NCBI GenBank assembly: GCA_905116865.2
Contig: CAJHNH020002016.1
Span: 1 to 64,000, forward strand
Source of the DNA: Candidula unifasciata
Taxonomy: Eukaryota > Mollusca > Gastropoda > Stylommatophora > Geomitridae
DNA: 64,000 nt
Direction of reading: 5' to 3'
Numbering within the stretch: position 1 is the first letter of the stretch; each line of letters opens with the position of its first letter. Both the position numbers and the translations under genes were made by a program. The notes under the pieces are model-generated. The model did no database searches. It was given only the letters and a program-made list of their open reading frames with translations, and was not told the DNA's origin. This document shows, piece after piece, positions 11,815-57,639 of the stretch.

Positions 11815-12975
11815 GTGACTCCAAGTATTACAGGTGGTCAGTGAAGAGACAGCTGATGGACATCTTACTGACTCCCAGCTGGTAGCTAATTCAGGAACTC
11901 CCAGGATTACAAGTGGTCAGTTGAGAGACATCTGGCGGACACCTCAGGGCCTCCAAGTATTACAAGTGGTCAGTTAGGAGACATCTGGTGGACAACTCAG
12001 GGACTCCCAGTATTACAAGTGGTCAGTTGAGAGACATCTGGTGGACAACTCAGGGCCTCCCAGTATTACAAGTGGTCAGTTAGGAGACATCTGGTGGACA
12101 ACTCAGGGCCTCCCAGTATTACAAGTGGTCAGTTAGGAGACATCTGGTGGACACCTCAGGGCCTCCCAGTATTACAAGTGGTCAGTTAGGAGACATCTGG
12201 TGGACAACTCAGGGCCTCCCAGTATTACAAGTGGTCAGTTAGGAGACATCTGGTGGACAACTCAGGGCCTCCCAGTATTACAAGTGGTCAGTTAGGAGAC
12301 ATCTGGTGGACAACTCAGGGCCTCCCAGTATTACAAGTGGTCAGTTAGGAGACATCTGGTGGACACCTCAGGGCCTCCCAGTATTACAAGTGGTCAGTTA
12401 GGAGACATCTGGTGGACAACTCAGGGACTCCCAGTATTACAAGTGGTCAGTTAGGAGACATCTGGTGGACAACTCAGGGACTCCCAGTATTACAAGTGGT
12501 CAGTTAGGAGACATCTGGTGGACAACTCAGGGACTCCCAGTATTACAAGTGGTCAGTTAGGAGACATCTGGTGGACAACTCAGGACCTCCCAGTATTACA
12601 AGTGGTCAGTTAGGAGACATCTGGTGGACAACTCAAGGCCTCCCAGTATTACAAGTGGTCAGTTAGGAGACATCTGGTGGACAACTCAGGGACTCCCAGT
12701 ATTACAAGTGGTCAGTTAGGAGACATCTGGTGGACAATACCTCAGGGACTTCCAGTATTACAAGTGGTCAGTTAGGAGACATCTGGTGGACAACTCAGGG
12801 CCTCCCAAGATTACAAGTGGTCAGTTAGGAGACATCTGGTGGACAACTCAGGGCCTCCCAGTATTACAAGTGGTCAGTTAGGAGACATCTGGTGGACAAC
12901 TCAGGGACTCCCAGTATTACAAGTGGTCAGTTAGGAGACATCTGGTGGACAATACCTCAGGGCCTTCCAGTGAAA
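11815..12975 (+). repeat. Minisatellite, 53-bp unit, about 21 copies
   Basis: The unit contains TATTACAAGTGGTCAGTTAG, GAGACATCTGGTGGACAACT and CAGGGCCTCC. The left edge is more diverged; two units near 12735 and 12955 share an ATACCTC insertion. Confidence 0.95.
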
Positions 12976-13721
12976 CAGACTACTCAGAGCACCCAGCAAT
13001 TCAAGTGGTGAATCCTCTTACATTCTACCCTGACAATACCTGAACGAACAACAGTCTCATCAACATGGACACATCCACAGATTTGCATAGTTACAGATAC
13101 ATCACACCAATTTATTACAATCGGCATGAATTATTACACCAATATTGAAAATACTTACAAACATTGTTAAACTTTAAAGCAAACATTCACCTTTCCGGTC
13201 ATGAACTGCACAGTTCAAAACAGCAACAATAAAGGGTTCGAGTTCAAACATGAGGAACACTTATTGGCAATCATTTCCCTAACTGGAAGATCTGTTTACT
13301 CGGCAATGCAGATAAGAACAGGCACAACATAGGCAAAACATCAAATACTATACAAATATGCAAGTTCACAAAACAGAACGCTAGCAAAACACAATACACT
13401 TTTGAAATATTCAAGCTCACAAAACTCAGTCGGAAAAAAAGGGTGTTGGAATAAAATTTCCAATTATAAAAGACAAATAATAAGAGTATTGGCAAAAAAG
13501 ATATAATCCTATCAGGAATGTCCATATCGAAAATAATATTTAGATAAAAAACCTAACAAAACAAATATTGGCACTAAGCATCTTAATACCAGGCTTCCAT
13601 TTACCAATAACAAGTGCAGTTAAGATGTATGTAATGAAACTGAAGACAATTAGGACAATAATGTGCTTTTTCATTTTTTTTTTAAATTTAAACTTGTAAG
13701 TAAACACACACACACACAAAC
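12976..13721. other. AT-rich stretch, no gene seen
   Basis: No splice-bounded conserved peptide or clear repeat; minus-strand open frames here lack any family resemblance. Confidence 0.5.
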
Positions 13722-13988
13722 AAGTAAAGTAAAGGACCCTTTTCCACACCATTAGGCATATAGGGCTAGACCTTTATTTTTATAGACCAATCGGCACAAG
13801 ATGGGTGATGTGGTCAGCATCACGCCGGCTGCCTTTACTTTCCGGGAATGCACCTGGTACCCACTCAAGGCTGGGTGGACCTGTGAGCCAAGGTCATTTC
13901 TGAAAAATGCCCGGCTCCACCAGGGAGTGAACCCAGAACCTTCCGATCTGCGGCAAGCATCTAGCCATTTGAATTCTGCATGTAGTTT
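13722..13988 (-). mobile_element. SINE family B, copy 3 (reverse)
   Basis: Reading the minus strand gives the head with CAGATCGGAAGGTTCTGGGT, the block AGTGGGTACCAGGTGCATTC, and the end CTATATGCCTAATGG before CCTTTACTTTACTTG. It is close to copies 1 and 2. Confidence 0.83.
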
Positions 13989-14556
13989 TCTCAACCATCA
14001 TTTGCTGGCAACAATATTAGAGGTTAACCCCCGAATCAAGGGGCATCATTCAGCCTTCATCAGTTTCACTATGTATGTACACATCTCAGGAATACACATT
14101 TATTTATGTTCAATTTGTTTCTGCATATTCCACTAGAACAAATTCATTTAAAAAAAAAAAAAAACTTCAGCCTAATTAGTCTCCATAGCGCTTTTTTAAA
14201 ATAAGGAATAGAAACTTAATTCAGGTGTCAAACAATCTGGATAGTTCTAGTATTTTCCTATTTTAGAGAAACTATGTTAGAGAAAACAAGCCACTCTACA
14301 ACAAGAGTTACTAGTTTTAGTTTTTTTTCCATGTTAGAGAAAACAAGCCACAGTACAACAAGATGTAACTAGTTTTGGTAATCTCCTATACCAAGGAAAC
14401 AATGCTGCTATAACTGATTTCAGTATTTTTCTATAAGATTTATGGACAACTCAAGCATAAGAAGTTTCAATATTTTTTTTAATAAAAACAGGAAACCAAA
14501 ATTGAAATTAGCTAGTTCTAATAGTGCCCAGCAAGAATCAGGGACTCAGTTCACGT

Positions 14557-14662
14557 TTAACTCTTTGAGTCTCAAGGAACGCATGATATACCGATATTAT
14601 GTCTCTCTCTTTACTACCCCTTGGGCCTGTGATGCTAAACACTCTGGGAGTCAAAGAGTTAG
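14557..14662. mobile_element. TTAA-ended MITE, copy 3 (inverted, internally deleted)
   Basis: The ends TTAACTCTTTGAGTCTC and GGGAGTCAAAGAGTTA enclose AAGGAACGCATGATATACCG and CTACCCCTTGGGCCTGTGAT. That is the reverse of copy 1 with about 40 bp missing. Confidence 0.72.
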
Positions 14663-14924
14663 GAAAGAATCTGACACGGAAAAAGAAAAATGGTGTTTGC
14701 TAATTTGTATTTTATTTGTTTAAATGACCTCATTAAGTAAACATGTGATAGAAATATGTTTAAAATTAAGCCCGCAGTTGCCAACAACAAACCCACTACG
14801 GCTAGAACAAAATATACAATCAAGCAATTCTATAAGGAATCTGAAATATCTGTTTCAGTATTCTACAGAACAATTTGTATCCCTATTTCTCGAAAGCTAG
14901 AACACATCTGCCTAAAAGGCAAAG

Positions 14925-15072
14925 AACCAACAGTCTGCATACCGAATTAGCAGATCTGTAAAATAGATGTGAATACAAAATTCAACTTCCGGAACAAGAC
15001 CAAAGTCCAGAAGTGAATGAATAATTAGAACTTTCTGATGGAGTTTATAGCCTGCACACATGAAGAAGAAGA
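14925..15072 (+). mobile_element. Repeat family C, copy 2
   Basis: The block AACAAGACCAAAGTCCAGAA, GTGAATGAATAATTAGAACT and ACATGAAGAAGAAGAAG parallels copy 1. Confidence 0.62.
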
Positions 15073-15094
15073 AGTATCTTATACTCCACCATCT

Positions 15095-15097
<3 letters not shown>

Positions 15098-15153
<56 letters not shown>

Positions 15154-15160
15154 AGAGAGG
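15098..15160. repeat. (GA)n microsatellite
   Basis: About 25 GA dinucleotides with one slip, followed by G-rich imperfect repeats containing GAGATACCAACATC up to about 15300. Confidence 0.92.
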
Positions 15161-15401
15161 AGATACCAACATCCATGAGTGTGGGGGTGGGGGAAGGGGA
15201 GCAAGGGCAGATGCTAACATCTACGGACAGAGAGGAGATACCAACATCTATGAGTGTGGGGTTGGGAGGGGGGGGGAGGGCAGATACTGACATCTTCTGG
15301 CAGAGAGCAGATACTGGCTGGCATGTCCTGTATGTAATGATACTGACTGTGGTTGATAACACATTAAAATAACCAAATTTGGCTTACAAGAGGATGAGGT
15401 G

Positions 15402-15418
15402 GGGGGGGGGGGGGGGGT
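15402..15418. repeat. Poly(G) run
   Basis: Seventeen consecutive G. Confidence 0.85.
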
Positions 15419-16366
15419 TCTCTACACAAATGGCAGAAAAAGCAATACCTGGATAGAAGAAATACTGCCATTAAATCTCCTGTTAGTGTTCATTGTTAAT
15501 TTACAGGAATATCTTCAATGTGCATGGGACACACCCATAAATTCTCCGATCTTCTCGGATGTATGTTTCTTAGTATGTTTATGCTGACAACAGCTTCCAT
15601 CTCTATCAGTGTTCACTTTGAAGAAAATGTAGGTATCGATGTATTCATAATCAAATGTGAGCAGAAAACAAATTAACAGAGAGCATCTAATATATTTGCA
15701 ATCTCGAGGTATCTAAAGTATGTACAATCTTTCATAACTGGGCTAACAAAACAAAAATGACACAATGTGACGTAAAGAAATTACAAAAGAGCATAGTAAG
15801 TATCACAGAACAAAAACTGGAGAGCAAGTACTTCCAGCCAGAATTGTGGTTACTGAAACAATGGCATGAAATACTCACTGATTCTTGTGCCGCCATAGTG
15901 GCCAGGCAGACTTGAACAGACAATTCCAATTAAAAAAAGGCTGGTGATCTTCAAGCAAATTAGGTAGGTGGTCAAGTGCAAAGTGGCAATACTGATTGCT
16001 TAAGTGCAAAACAGGGTGTTAACCATGATCTTTCGGAAACCATGCAGAATGAAACCAAATAAATAAACTTAAAATTTGCTGGTTTTTTTGGTGTTTTTTT
16101 TTGCAAAAAAAAAAAAAAATACTTTACTACTATTGTATTTTATAGATTGGTTGTTCTTATTCTTCGCTTTCTCCAGTTATTTTAGTGAATGGCTGGGAAA
16201 GGGAGTGGGGTGGGGGGGATATAAAGATCATCTATGTGTTGTCCTGTTCCTAAAATTGTGTATAAGCTGGTCACTAATTTCATAAGGCTGTAGAATAATT
16301 TAATCGTTAACTATAAACGGCAAGTGTTTGTTCACAACTCACAAACTATTTGCACTGACAAGGTTC

Positions 16367-49744
<33,378 letters not shown>

Positions 49745-50014
49745 CTTGCGGCTGGTATTGTTTGCTAACTTTGTAATCCAGACTTGGCAAGAAGATATAA
49801 GGAGACGAGCTAGAACAACGGGATTGACAAAAGGAGGACCTAGACGATGCTACAGGACGAGAATGCCACCAGACAAGGACTGCCTACGTGAACAAACAGT
49901 CGGTGCCATGTTGTCAATAGTCAACAACACAGTCACGCGAGAAACGTCGAGACTTCTCTTCTTAAACTTTGACATACAAGATGGCAATGTGGCTCTGAGT
50001 TGAGTCAATAATTG

Positions 50015-50430
50015 ACATCGCAACACTCGGGGCATTCCCATGCATGCTCCGTCCTCATCTTCAGCAGCCAGCGCAGAGTTCCAATACTGATGGTACCGGT
50101 CACAATCTAGTTAAATGTCCATCTTGCCTTTCCTCTGAGTGTAGCCAACTGGCCAGATCCTCTGGTTACACCCAGGTGCCTCATTCTCTCTAAGCCATAA
50201 TAATCTTCTTTCTCTACCGATTCTGTTGCTTGTTCCCCAAGGGCCTTGACCACATCTTCCTTGTCATGTATCAATTCACCACCCAGTGGTGCAGATCCAG
50301 CCAATCTGTCTGCCTGTTCACTACCCACCACAGCGGCGTAGCCTGGAGAAAAGATCCAAAGTATGCTCACTACCCATGACCTTTCCAGTGAAGCTTGCCA
50401 CTCGGCTCGAAGCATCCCTGTCTTTACTTT
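50015..50430 (-). mobile_element. LINE fragment, RNase H-bearing family (copy 3), upstream of EDEM3
   Basis: The minus strand reads PGYAAVVGSEQADRLAGSAP, LGGELIHDKEDVV, LATLRGKARWTFN and, past one frame break, TGTISIGTLRWLLKMRTEHA and WECPECCDV. SEQADRLAG is the RNase H end. The closest relative here is 18570-18925. The 3' end points toward EDEM3 and stops about 270 bp before its start codon. Confidence 0.83.
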
Positions 50431-50659
50431 TCCAGCATGCTTTCAGAGTCTGTTACAATTATTACATGTGTATGCATCTTGTTCTCTAGCCACGGGAGAG
50501 CTGCAGTTACAGTGTCCACTCTCGTGCTAGATATTGTGGTGTCAAATGCTAGGCTGTCTTGCATTTAAGATTTGATCTATTCCTCCTTTTTTAAAGACTT
50601 TTCATAGTTTACGACAGTCGCCTTACTTCGTTACAACTTATTTACAATGAAAGCTGGCT

Positions 50660-50775
50660 GTAACTCTTTGAGTCCCAAGGAACGCATCATACATTCATAG
50701 GTTCCTGCCTAGAAGCCCAATGAACGCATGATGCGCCGATTTTATTACTTTCTTCACTACCCCCTGGGCCTGATC
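50660..50775. mobile_element. TTAA-ended MITE, copy 4 (inverted, one end lost)
   Basis: GTAACTCTTTGAGTCCCAAG, GAACGCATCATACATTCATA, CCTAGAAGCCCAATGAACGC and CTACCCCCTGGGCCTGAT are the reverse of copy 1. The far terminal repeat is missing. Confidence 0.7.
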
Positions 50776-52127
50776 ACCATTACTCCTTCACTTGACCTGG
50801 TTGTACAATTTCTGAAGCTGTTGTTCTTCCGTCTTTTGTTGTTGTCCGCCCACTTAAATAACCTGCTTTTCAACCTTTCCCTACTTACTGAGGATACAAC
50901 AACTTTTATCTTGGAGATTAATGAGTGTCACTGCTTGCTGCTCCAAATGTCAATATCCCAGCCCATATCGCGATAGAAACCGCAGAAAGTACAACAGTCT
51001 CACAATGGAGACCATGCTCGGCGAATATGCTAAACAAAATAAATGCACTATGGCTTTATCAGACAAGACAGGATTCACTCATTAAATTCATCGTGAATAA
51101 TTCGACTAAATTTATCTTGGTGCTAGGCGATGTGTGGTTCGAGGCAACGAGCACAGGGATTATTTGGCGAACAATTCGTTTTACGTCTCGTTTGAATTAA
51201 CATCTTTTCGTGGTTACTGGCTCGGCGCTAGACAGGACCAGGTATAGTGATAAACTCCTGTTTTATGCACTGTCCTGAGACGTAGAATGATGATTTGTCT
51301 ACGTCGGTCATTAAGACGATGACGGCAACAAGCATGACTGTATCGCTATATGCGCTGGAACCTAGAGGCTGAGGCTCCTGGAGCCCCAGCTGCCAGTAGT
51401 TTTTAAGAAGACTAAGCAGCCCCGTTTAACCTGTAGAGAAGCTATCTTTAAAGAGATTTGTTTATACATTTCTTTTTTTCGAGAATTTTATTATATTTAT
51501 TTTACCATTCAACTAGTATTTGGCACCTTGAGCTCCGTATGCCAAAAAAACTTTGAAATAAATGGGAGGAAACCTGGGGCAAAGGCCCTCCCGATGTTTC
51601 CTTTGTATCGGCACTCCTGTGTATCGTTGTCTGGGTTTGTCGGTATAGGGGTGCAACATGGAGCTGTCAGACTTGATCACTTCACTAATGGCGCAACAGT
51701 CAATTCAGAATGTGCATCATCGATTATTTTACGCTTGATGAGATACTGAAGAGGAGATCGGAACAGCTATGGTTCTATCTGGAATGCCATGACGATAGTC
51801 CTCATGATGTTAATCACAATTTTCCCACAGACTGATTTACCGCCTTTACTTTTAGCGGTTAACGATTGTTCTACTTTTGCCTTAAAGAGTTGTGAGGGAG
51901 AATCGCCTAGCCGGTGAATATTCGAGTCACTTTTTTTTTTTTGGTATCTGCCTGGTTGATACTTATTTCTCCAGGGCTTCCCAGGTACAGCCCCTTCTTG
52001 GACTTTGTTCCTGCTTCTTCTTCTAGTGATCGCTTCCATAATTTACACCGACATAAATATTATTGTGACAAAATTGACTTTCTTCTTTAGTGCCTCATAA
52101 CTGTGGGTAGGGTGTTGACTCCTTTTT
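50776..52127. other. Upstream non-coding stretch, possible old retroelement debris
   Basis: No host exon recognised. A block near 51280-51310 (GTAGAATGATGATTTGTCTA) recurs at 52805-52835, so part of this region is repeated. A minus-strand frame at 51767-52039, rich in Lys and Arg, could be retroelement ORF1 remnant, but I cannot show it. Confidence 0.4.
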
Positions 52128-52485
52128 CGTCTTTTGTCGTCTTACTGATACCAGGCTGTAGCCCAGTGTCGTGGGTTTGTCGTCTCACTGATACGAGGTT
52201 GTAGCCCAGCGTCGTGGTTTTTGTCGTCTCACTGATACGAGGTTGTAGCCCAGTGTCGTGGTTTTGTCGTTCCACTGATACCAGGTTGTAGCCCAGTGTC
52301 GTGGTTTTGTCGTCTCACTGGTACCAGGCTGTAGCCCAGTGTAGTGTTTTTGTCGTCTCACTGATACCAAGTTGTAGCCCAGTGTCGTGGTTTTGTCGTT
52401 CCACTGATACCAGGTTGTAGCTCAGTGTCGTGGTTTTGTCGTTCCACTGATACCAGGTTGTAGCTCAGTGTCGTAGTTTTCTGTA
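52128..52485 (+). repeat. Minisatellite, 43-bp unit, about eight copies
   Basis: The unit contains GTCGTCTCACTGATACCAGG and TTGTAGCCCAGTGTCGTGGT, spaced 42-43 bp. Confidence 0.93.
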
Positions 52486-53214
52486 TTTGTCATACGCTTC
52501 TCGGGTGGCTTGAGTGATGAATTAGTTCTTTTTGCTGGTTTCATCTACACCATTTATCCTTCTCTCTTGGTCTTCCCCTCGCATTAATCCCAGATGTTCT
52601 ACTGTAAAAAGTCACATATGCAGTCTGGTCTGGTTGCATTCTCACTAGATGGCTGAACCATTTCATTCTCTGTCAATAATGCTGACTCACTGGACCAGTA
52701 TAATGAGCTGTTGAAGGGACAGTCTTGAGGGTTTGTTTTGATGTTTGTGCGCACAGCCCACATGGGTACAGTGATGAGCTCTTGTTTGTCCTCCACTGTT
52801 CTGAGGCGTAGAATGATGACTTGTCTATGTCGGTCAAGTAAGCGGTAGTCATCTCTGGCCTTGTCTGTCCCCTTTTGGTATACTGAATGACCCCTCTTTG
52901 TCTCTCAAAATATGTTACTGCATTGTATCCATATTCACATTCTCCCATTTCTCAACAAGATTAGTAGCGGTTTCATTTCCTAGTATACCACACTGAGACG
53001 GCACTGACTGGAGTACAGTTAACCTTTTGGCAGCTACTTAACTAAGTTCAGTTCTGGAGGGAAAGGATTCTGTTTTAAAATGTGCTACAGATGGCATTAA
53101 AAGTCTATGCTTAAGCACCAACAAGTAGCTCAAAATTAGAAGAGGAAAATTATGCCTCTGTAGATAAAATGTAACACATGAATGTCAAACAGGCAGACCC
53201 TATGCTGCATGTAG

Positions 53215-53468
53215 GCCGTTGCGAGCACACCTGCGGCCCGCAATGAGCACACCTGCGGCCCGCAATGAGCACACCTGCGGCCCGCAATGAGCACACCTGC
53301 GGCCCGCAATGAGCACACCTGCGACCTGCAATGAGCACACCTGCTGCCCGCAATGAGCACACCTGCTGCCCGCAATGAGCACACCTGCTGCCCGCAATGA
53401 GCACACCTGCGACCTGCAATGAGCACACCTGCTGCCCGCAATGAGCACACCTGCGACCTGCAATGAAG
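53215..53468 (+). repeat. Minisatellite, 22-bp unit, about 11 copies
   Basis: The unit is GCCCGCAATGAGCACACCTG plus CG, with variants TGCC and ACCT. As 22 is not a multiple of three, every minus frame is open across it. Confidence 0.94.
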
Positions 53469-53639
53469 AGACTGCAATAATTTGTATTAAATTGTGGCCC
53501 TGGAGTGAGAGGGGGCTGGCTTAGCTTGACATGCCTGATTTAACATTCGAGAGAGGGATCATTATGCATGGGCAACATATGTTCTCTACAACACTGCTCA
53601 GGCTTTGTGCTATATGGAGAGGAGGAATATTATCCCTGG

Positions 53640-56600
53640 CCTTAATTGGTCTCGGAAACAAATCGAGAGGCGGCAGTTACGGGTTATAAGTCCTTGTCAT
53701 TTGGCGTAGACAGGGGCGCCACGGGTTGCCTCTGATGGTGGGAGACATCTTCGAATGTCACTGATCAACTACCGCACGCCTTAAGCTGGGCCAGTAAGGT
53801 GTTGATCCGCCATAGCTTCAATGGGTGCTTGGAGCTAGAACAAAATCCGAACCGCAGGCTGTAAAACCAGTGCACCAGGCAATAAAAAGAAACATCATCC
53901 CAAGCTTCGACTTGGCTCTTGGAACGTGAGGACCATGTGTCCAGGGTTTTCCACTGACCTGGAAAACATTAATGATGTGAGAAAAACGGCTATCATTGAT
54001 GCCGAACTCAACAAACTTGACATAGATATTGATGACCTACAAGAAATCCGTCTGCCAGAGGATGGGTCTATTTGAGAAAAAAAACTATACATTTTTCTGG
54101 AAAGGCAGAGGCCAGGAAGAAATCAGGATGTATGGAGTGGGATTTGCAGTAAAGAATTCATTGTTAGGATCAGTTGAGAGTCTAACTGGAGGAAGTGACA
54201 GAATATTATCCCTACGATTGTCTGCCTCAAGCGGTTTTATTACCCTTGTTACTGCATATGCACCCACTCTAACGTCAGCAGAAGACGCAAAGGACTCTTT
54301 TTATGAGGAAATGGATAACACAGTGAAATCAATTTCTAAATCTGACAGCTTCTGTATACTTGGTGATTTTAATGCTCGCGCAGGGTCAGACTCAAACTCA
54401 TGGCCGTTTTGTCTTGGAAAATATAATGTTGGCCACATGAATGAAAATGGGCAGAGACTATTGGAATTCCGTACTAGAAGTGACTTGTGCATCATAAACT
54501 CCTTTTCAAAACTAAAGACCACCATAAGGTGTCATGGAAACATCTAAGATCTGGCCACTAGCACCAGCTGGACCTTATTCTCACAAGGAAGCAGCACTTG
54601 AACTGTGTATCACAAACTCGCAGCTACCACAGTGCTGACTGTGATACTGACCATTCCCTAGTTGCTGCAAGAGTTCGGATGAAACCAAATAGAATTTTCA
54701 CTTCAAAAAACAAATATATCCCTTGGTTAAATATTTCCAAAACTAAAAACCCTGAAAGTGTTCTGAGTTTCAACAACAGCTTGCAGATGCTTTCACTGAT
54801 GGCCAGGATAACTCTACAGCAAGCATAACATAGGATGAAATTAGGGAGACTGTTTACAAAACAGCTGTATCAGTCTATAGGATTAGAGAACACATCAGTA
54901 AGGACTGGTTTGAAGCAAATAGCCAGACACTCCAACCTTTAATTGACAGCAAAAAGGTAATACTCCTCAGAAACAAGGAAAGAACAACAAGGAAAACTCT
55001 CATTGAATTAAGAGCGACTAGAAATCATTTGATGGAATTCCTATTGAAATCATCTGAAGTGGGAAAGACATTCTAACCCGACACACACCCATCAGCTAAT
55101 AACACTCTGCTGGCAAGAGAGAAAGGTTCCGCAAGATTTCAAAGATGCAAACATCATAACTATGTACAAGAACAAGGGTGATCGGAGTGACTGCAATAAC
55201 TACAGGGGAATATCACTGCTGTGTGCTGTTGGAAAAGTGCTTGCGAGAATTGTTCTGCAAAGACTCCAGATCCTGGGAGAATCGTGTTTACCCAGAGTCC
55301 CAGTGTGGCTTTCATGGGAACCGATCTACCACTGATATATTTTCGTTACGACAGTTGCAGGAAAAATGCAGCGAACAAAATCAATCACTGTATGTTGCAT
55401 ATATTGATCTTACCAAGGCATTTGATTTGGTTAGTCGAAAAGGTCTGTTCAACGCACTGAAGAAGATTGGGTGTCCACCTACTGTACTGAGTATTATTGA
55501 GTCATTCCACACAGGTATAAAAGGTACAAGCAACGTTGACGGTGTAACATCGGAGGAGTTTTTAGTCAAAAATGGAGAGAAGAAGGGTGTGTACTTGCTT
55601 CTACCCTCTTTGGAATATACTTCTCACTTCTTTTGACACATGCCTTTCGAGATCAGGAGGGTGGTATTTTCATTCATGCTCGATCTGACGGCAGTCTTTA
55701 CAATGCTCGCAGGCTGAAGGCCAAAACCAGGATAAGAAAAGTACTTATCAGAGAGCTGCTGTTTGCAGATGATGCAGCAATAACCACCCACTCGGAGGAG
55801 AAGCTGCAATCTTTACTATCTGCCTTTGCTGATGCATGCTGGGAATTTGGACTCACAGTCAGCAAAAAGAAGACAAAGGTTATGGTGCAAGGTGTCAATG
55901 ACAGACCTACAGTCTACATTGACGTTAAGAGCTTGAGACCGTAGACCATTTTACCTATCTGGATTCCACAGTGAATAGTAAACTATCGCTGGACCAAGAA
56001 ATCAACATCAGGATAGGTAAGGCAGCAACAACAATGAGCAGATTGACAAAGAGAGTTTCAGAGAACAGGAAGCTCACAATTAAAACAAAAGCTCTTGTCT
56101 ATCAGGCTTGTGTTCTCAGCACTCTGCTTTATGGCAGTGAAACTTGGTCAACCTATTTGCACCAAGAGAGACGACTTAATAGCTTTCACATGCGATGCCT
56201 AAGAAGAATAACTGGCATTAAGTGGCAGGACAAAATCACAAACACTGAGGTACTGGAAAGAGCAGGTACTACAGCAGTCTTTTCCATGCTCAGTCTACGA
56301 AGGCTCAAGTGGCTGGGTCACACCTGGAGAATGGAGGATGGCGGAGTCCCTAAGGACATCCTTTATGGTGAATTAAAGACAAGAAAAAGATGTTAAGGCC
56401 GACCTATACTACATTTTAAAGATGTGTGCAAACGGGACATGAATGCTACAGGTATTGAGGCGGACTCCTGGGAACAAAATGCCATAGGCCCCGTTGTGTG
56501 GAAAGGGCATATCAGGAAGGGAATGAGACTAAAGGAAGAAATAACTGCAGAAAGGATGAGAGCTGAGCGTCTGAAAAGAAACGGATTAAACACAGATGTT

Positions 56601-56772
56601 GTTAACAATGGTCCTGAAATCCCATGCTATCATTGTGGAAGACTTTTATTGACACGGGCGGGTCTTGCTAGTCACACTCGCCATTGCCATGGGCTGTGAG
56701 TCTCATGCCTCCTCATAGCGCAATAGAACACTATCGTCTGGAAAGACGGAAAGGTGCCAATGATGATGATGA
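53640..56772 (+). mobile_element. LINE with endonuclease, reverse transcriptase and C-terminal zinc-finger motif (frameshifted)
   Basis: Read in order: KLRLGSWNVRTMCPGF and ALQET-like DIDDLQEIRLP (53900-54070), endonuclease core YGVGFAVKNSLLGSVESL, VTAYAPTLTSAEDAKDSFYE and LGDFNARAGSDSN, then SYHSADCDTDHSLV. The RT begins NIITMYKNKGDRSDCNNYRG, then LYVAYIDLTKAFDLVSRKG and LLFADDAAITTHSEEKLQS (FADD catalytic motif). The last domain has LLYGSETWSTYLHQERRLNS and RRLKWLGHTWRM, and a terminal C2H2-like CYHCGR...HTRHCHG. The 3' end is an (ATG)n tail at 56759-56771. Several frameshifts and a deletion near 55030 (the linker before the RT) make it inactive. The 5' limit is approximate. Confidence 0.87.
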
Positions 56773-57499
56773 CCCACACAGGACTGCAGGTTACACCAGG
56801 CTGGAGTAGCCATTACAGACACAATTTCTATAACTTCTTTGGAGGCTGAACTGCGTACCTGGGATCTTGCAATGTTCGTCTGCCTTCTGGATTGAGATTT
56901 TTTTTTTATCTCAGGCGGTTCATCTTTGGTCACAGACCAAAGGGACAAACTGACTGATCGGTGATGGAGAGACAATGATAAAGGCATCACAAAAGCAGTT
57001 TACAGGAGAAACAAACTGAAGAAATACAACAAACAGCAGTCAGAAGTGTTTAGGAAAACTAACTTACATAAACAAATGAGGCATTTCAACAAACAGCTTC
57101 AATTATGCATTTATGAAAAAGGTTATGTACACATTACAATCAAACAGACAAGCTGTCCATGAAACAAATAAATCGATGAGCAAATAAGCCAACAAAATCT
57201 CCATGCTTGTCACTGACATAACATCAAACAATCTCTGTGCAACAGACTTTAAATATTTATTCCTGTGAAAGATATTTTGGCAATGTTCCTTACCAAAACA
57301 TAGAACAACAAATGAGAGAATTTCTTCCACAATTCTCACTGTGGTCATCTTCAGTCGCCCTTACAAATGGAGTCCACAGAGGCTTCATATCAGAGTTTTA
57401 AGTCTAGCTTCCAGAAAAGAATGTAACAATTTTTGCATAATGACTGAATGGGATATTTCTGTAGCATGTTGGTATTTTAAAACAAATACCACTAATGAA

Positions 57500-57622
57500 C
57501 GGCCGGCATAATGCTGACCACATTACCCACCTAGTGCCGATTGGTCTGTAAAAATATGGGTGCTCTTCACATATACCCGATGCGCCTAAAGGCCTGAAAA
57601 GGGAGCTTTACTTTTTTCACTT
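57500..57622 (+). mobile_element. SINE family B, 3' fragment
   Basis: GGCATAATGCTGACCACATT, CCGATTGGTCTGTAAAAATA and GCGCCTAAAGGCCTGAAAAG match the 3' half of copies at 2365 and 4526. Confidence 0.7.
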
Positions 57623-57639
57623 ACCACTAATGATGAGAA

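Noticed and set aside
49881..49890. ACGT core upstream of EDEM3 as an unfolded-protein-response element
   Set aside because: Only the ACGT core of TGCCTACGTG matches; no CCAAT partner or full UPRE consensus was found nearby.
49746..50003. Plus-strand open frame of 85 codons diverging from the EDEM3 start
   Set aside because: No family resemblance; it overlaps the probable EDEM3 5' region and is likely chance.
53640..56772. Retroviral or LTR element
   Set aside because: No LTRs, protease or integrase; the endonuclease-RT layout and (ATG)n tail are those of a non-LTR element.
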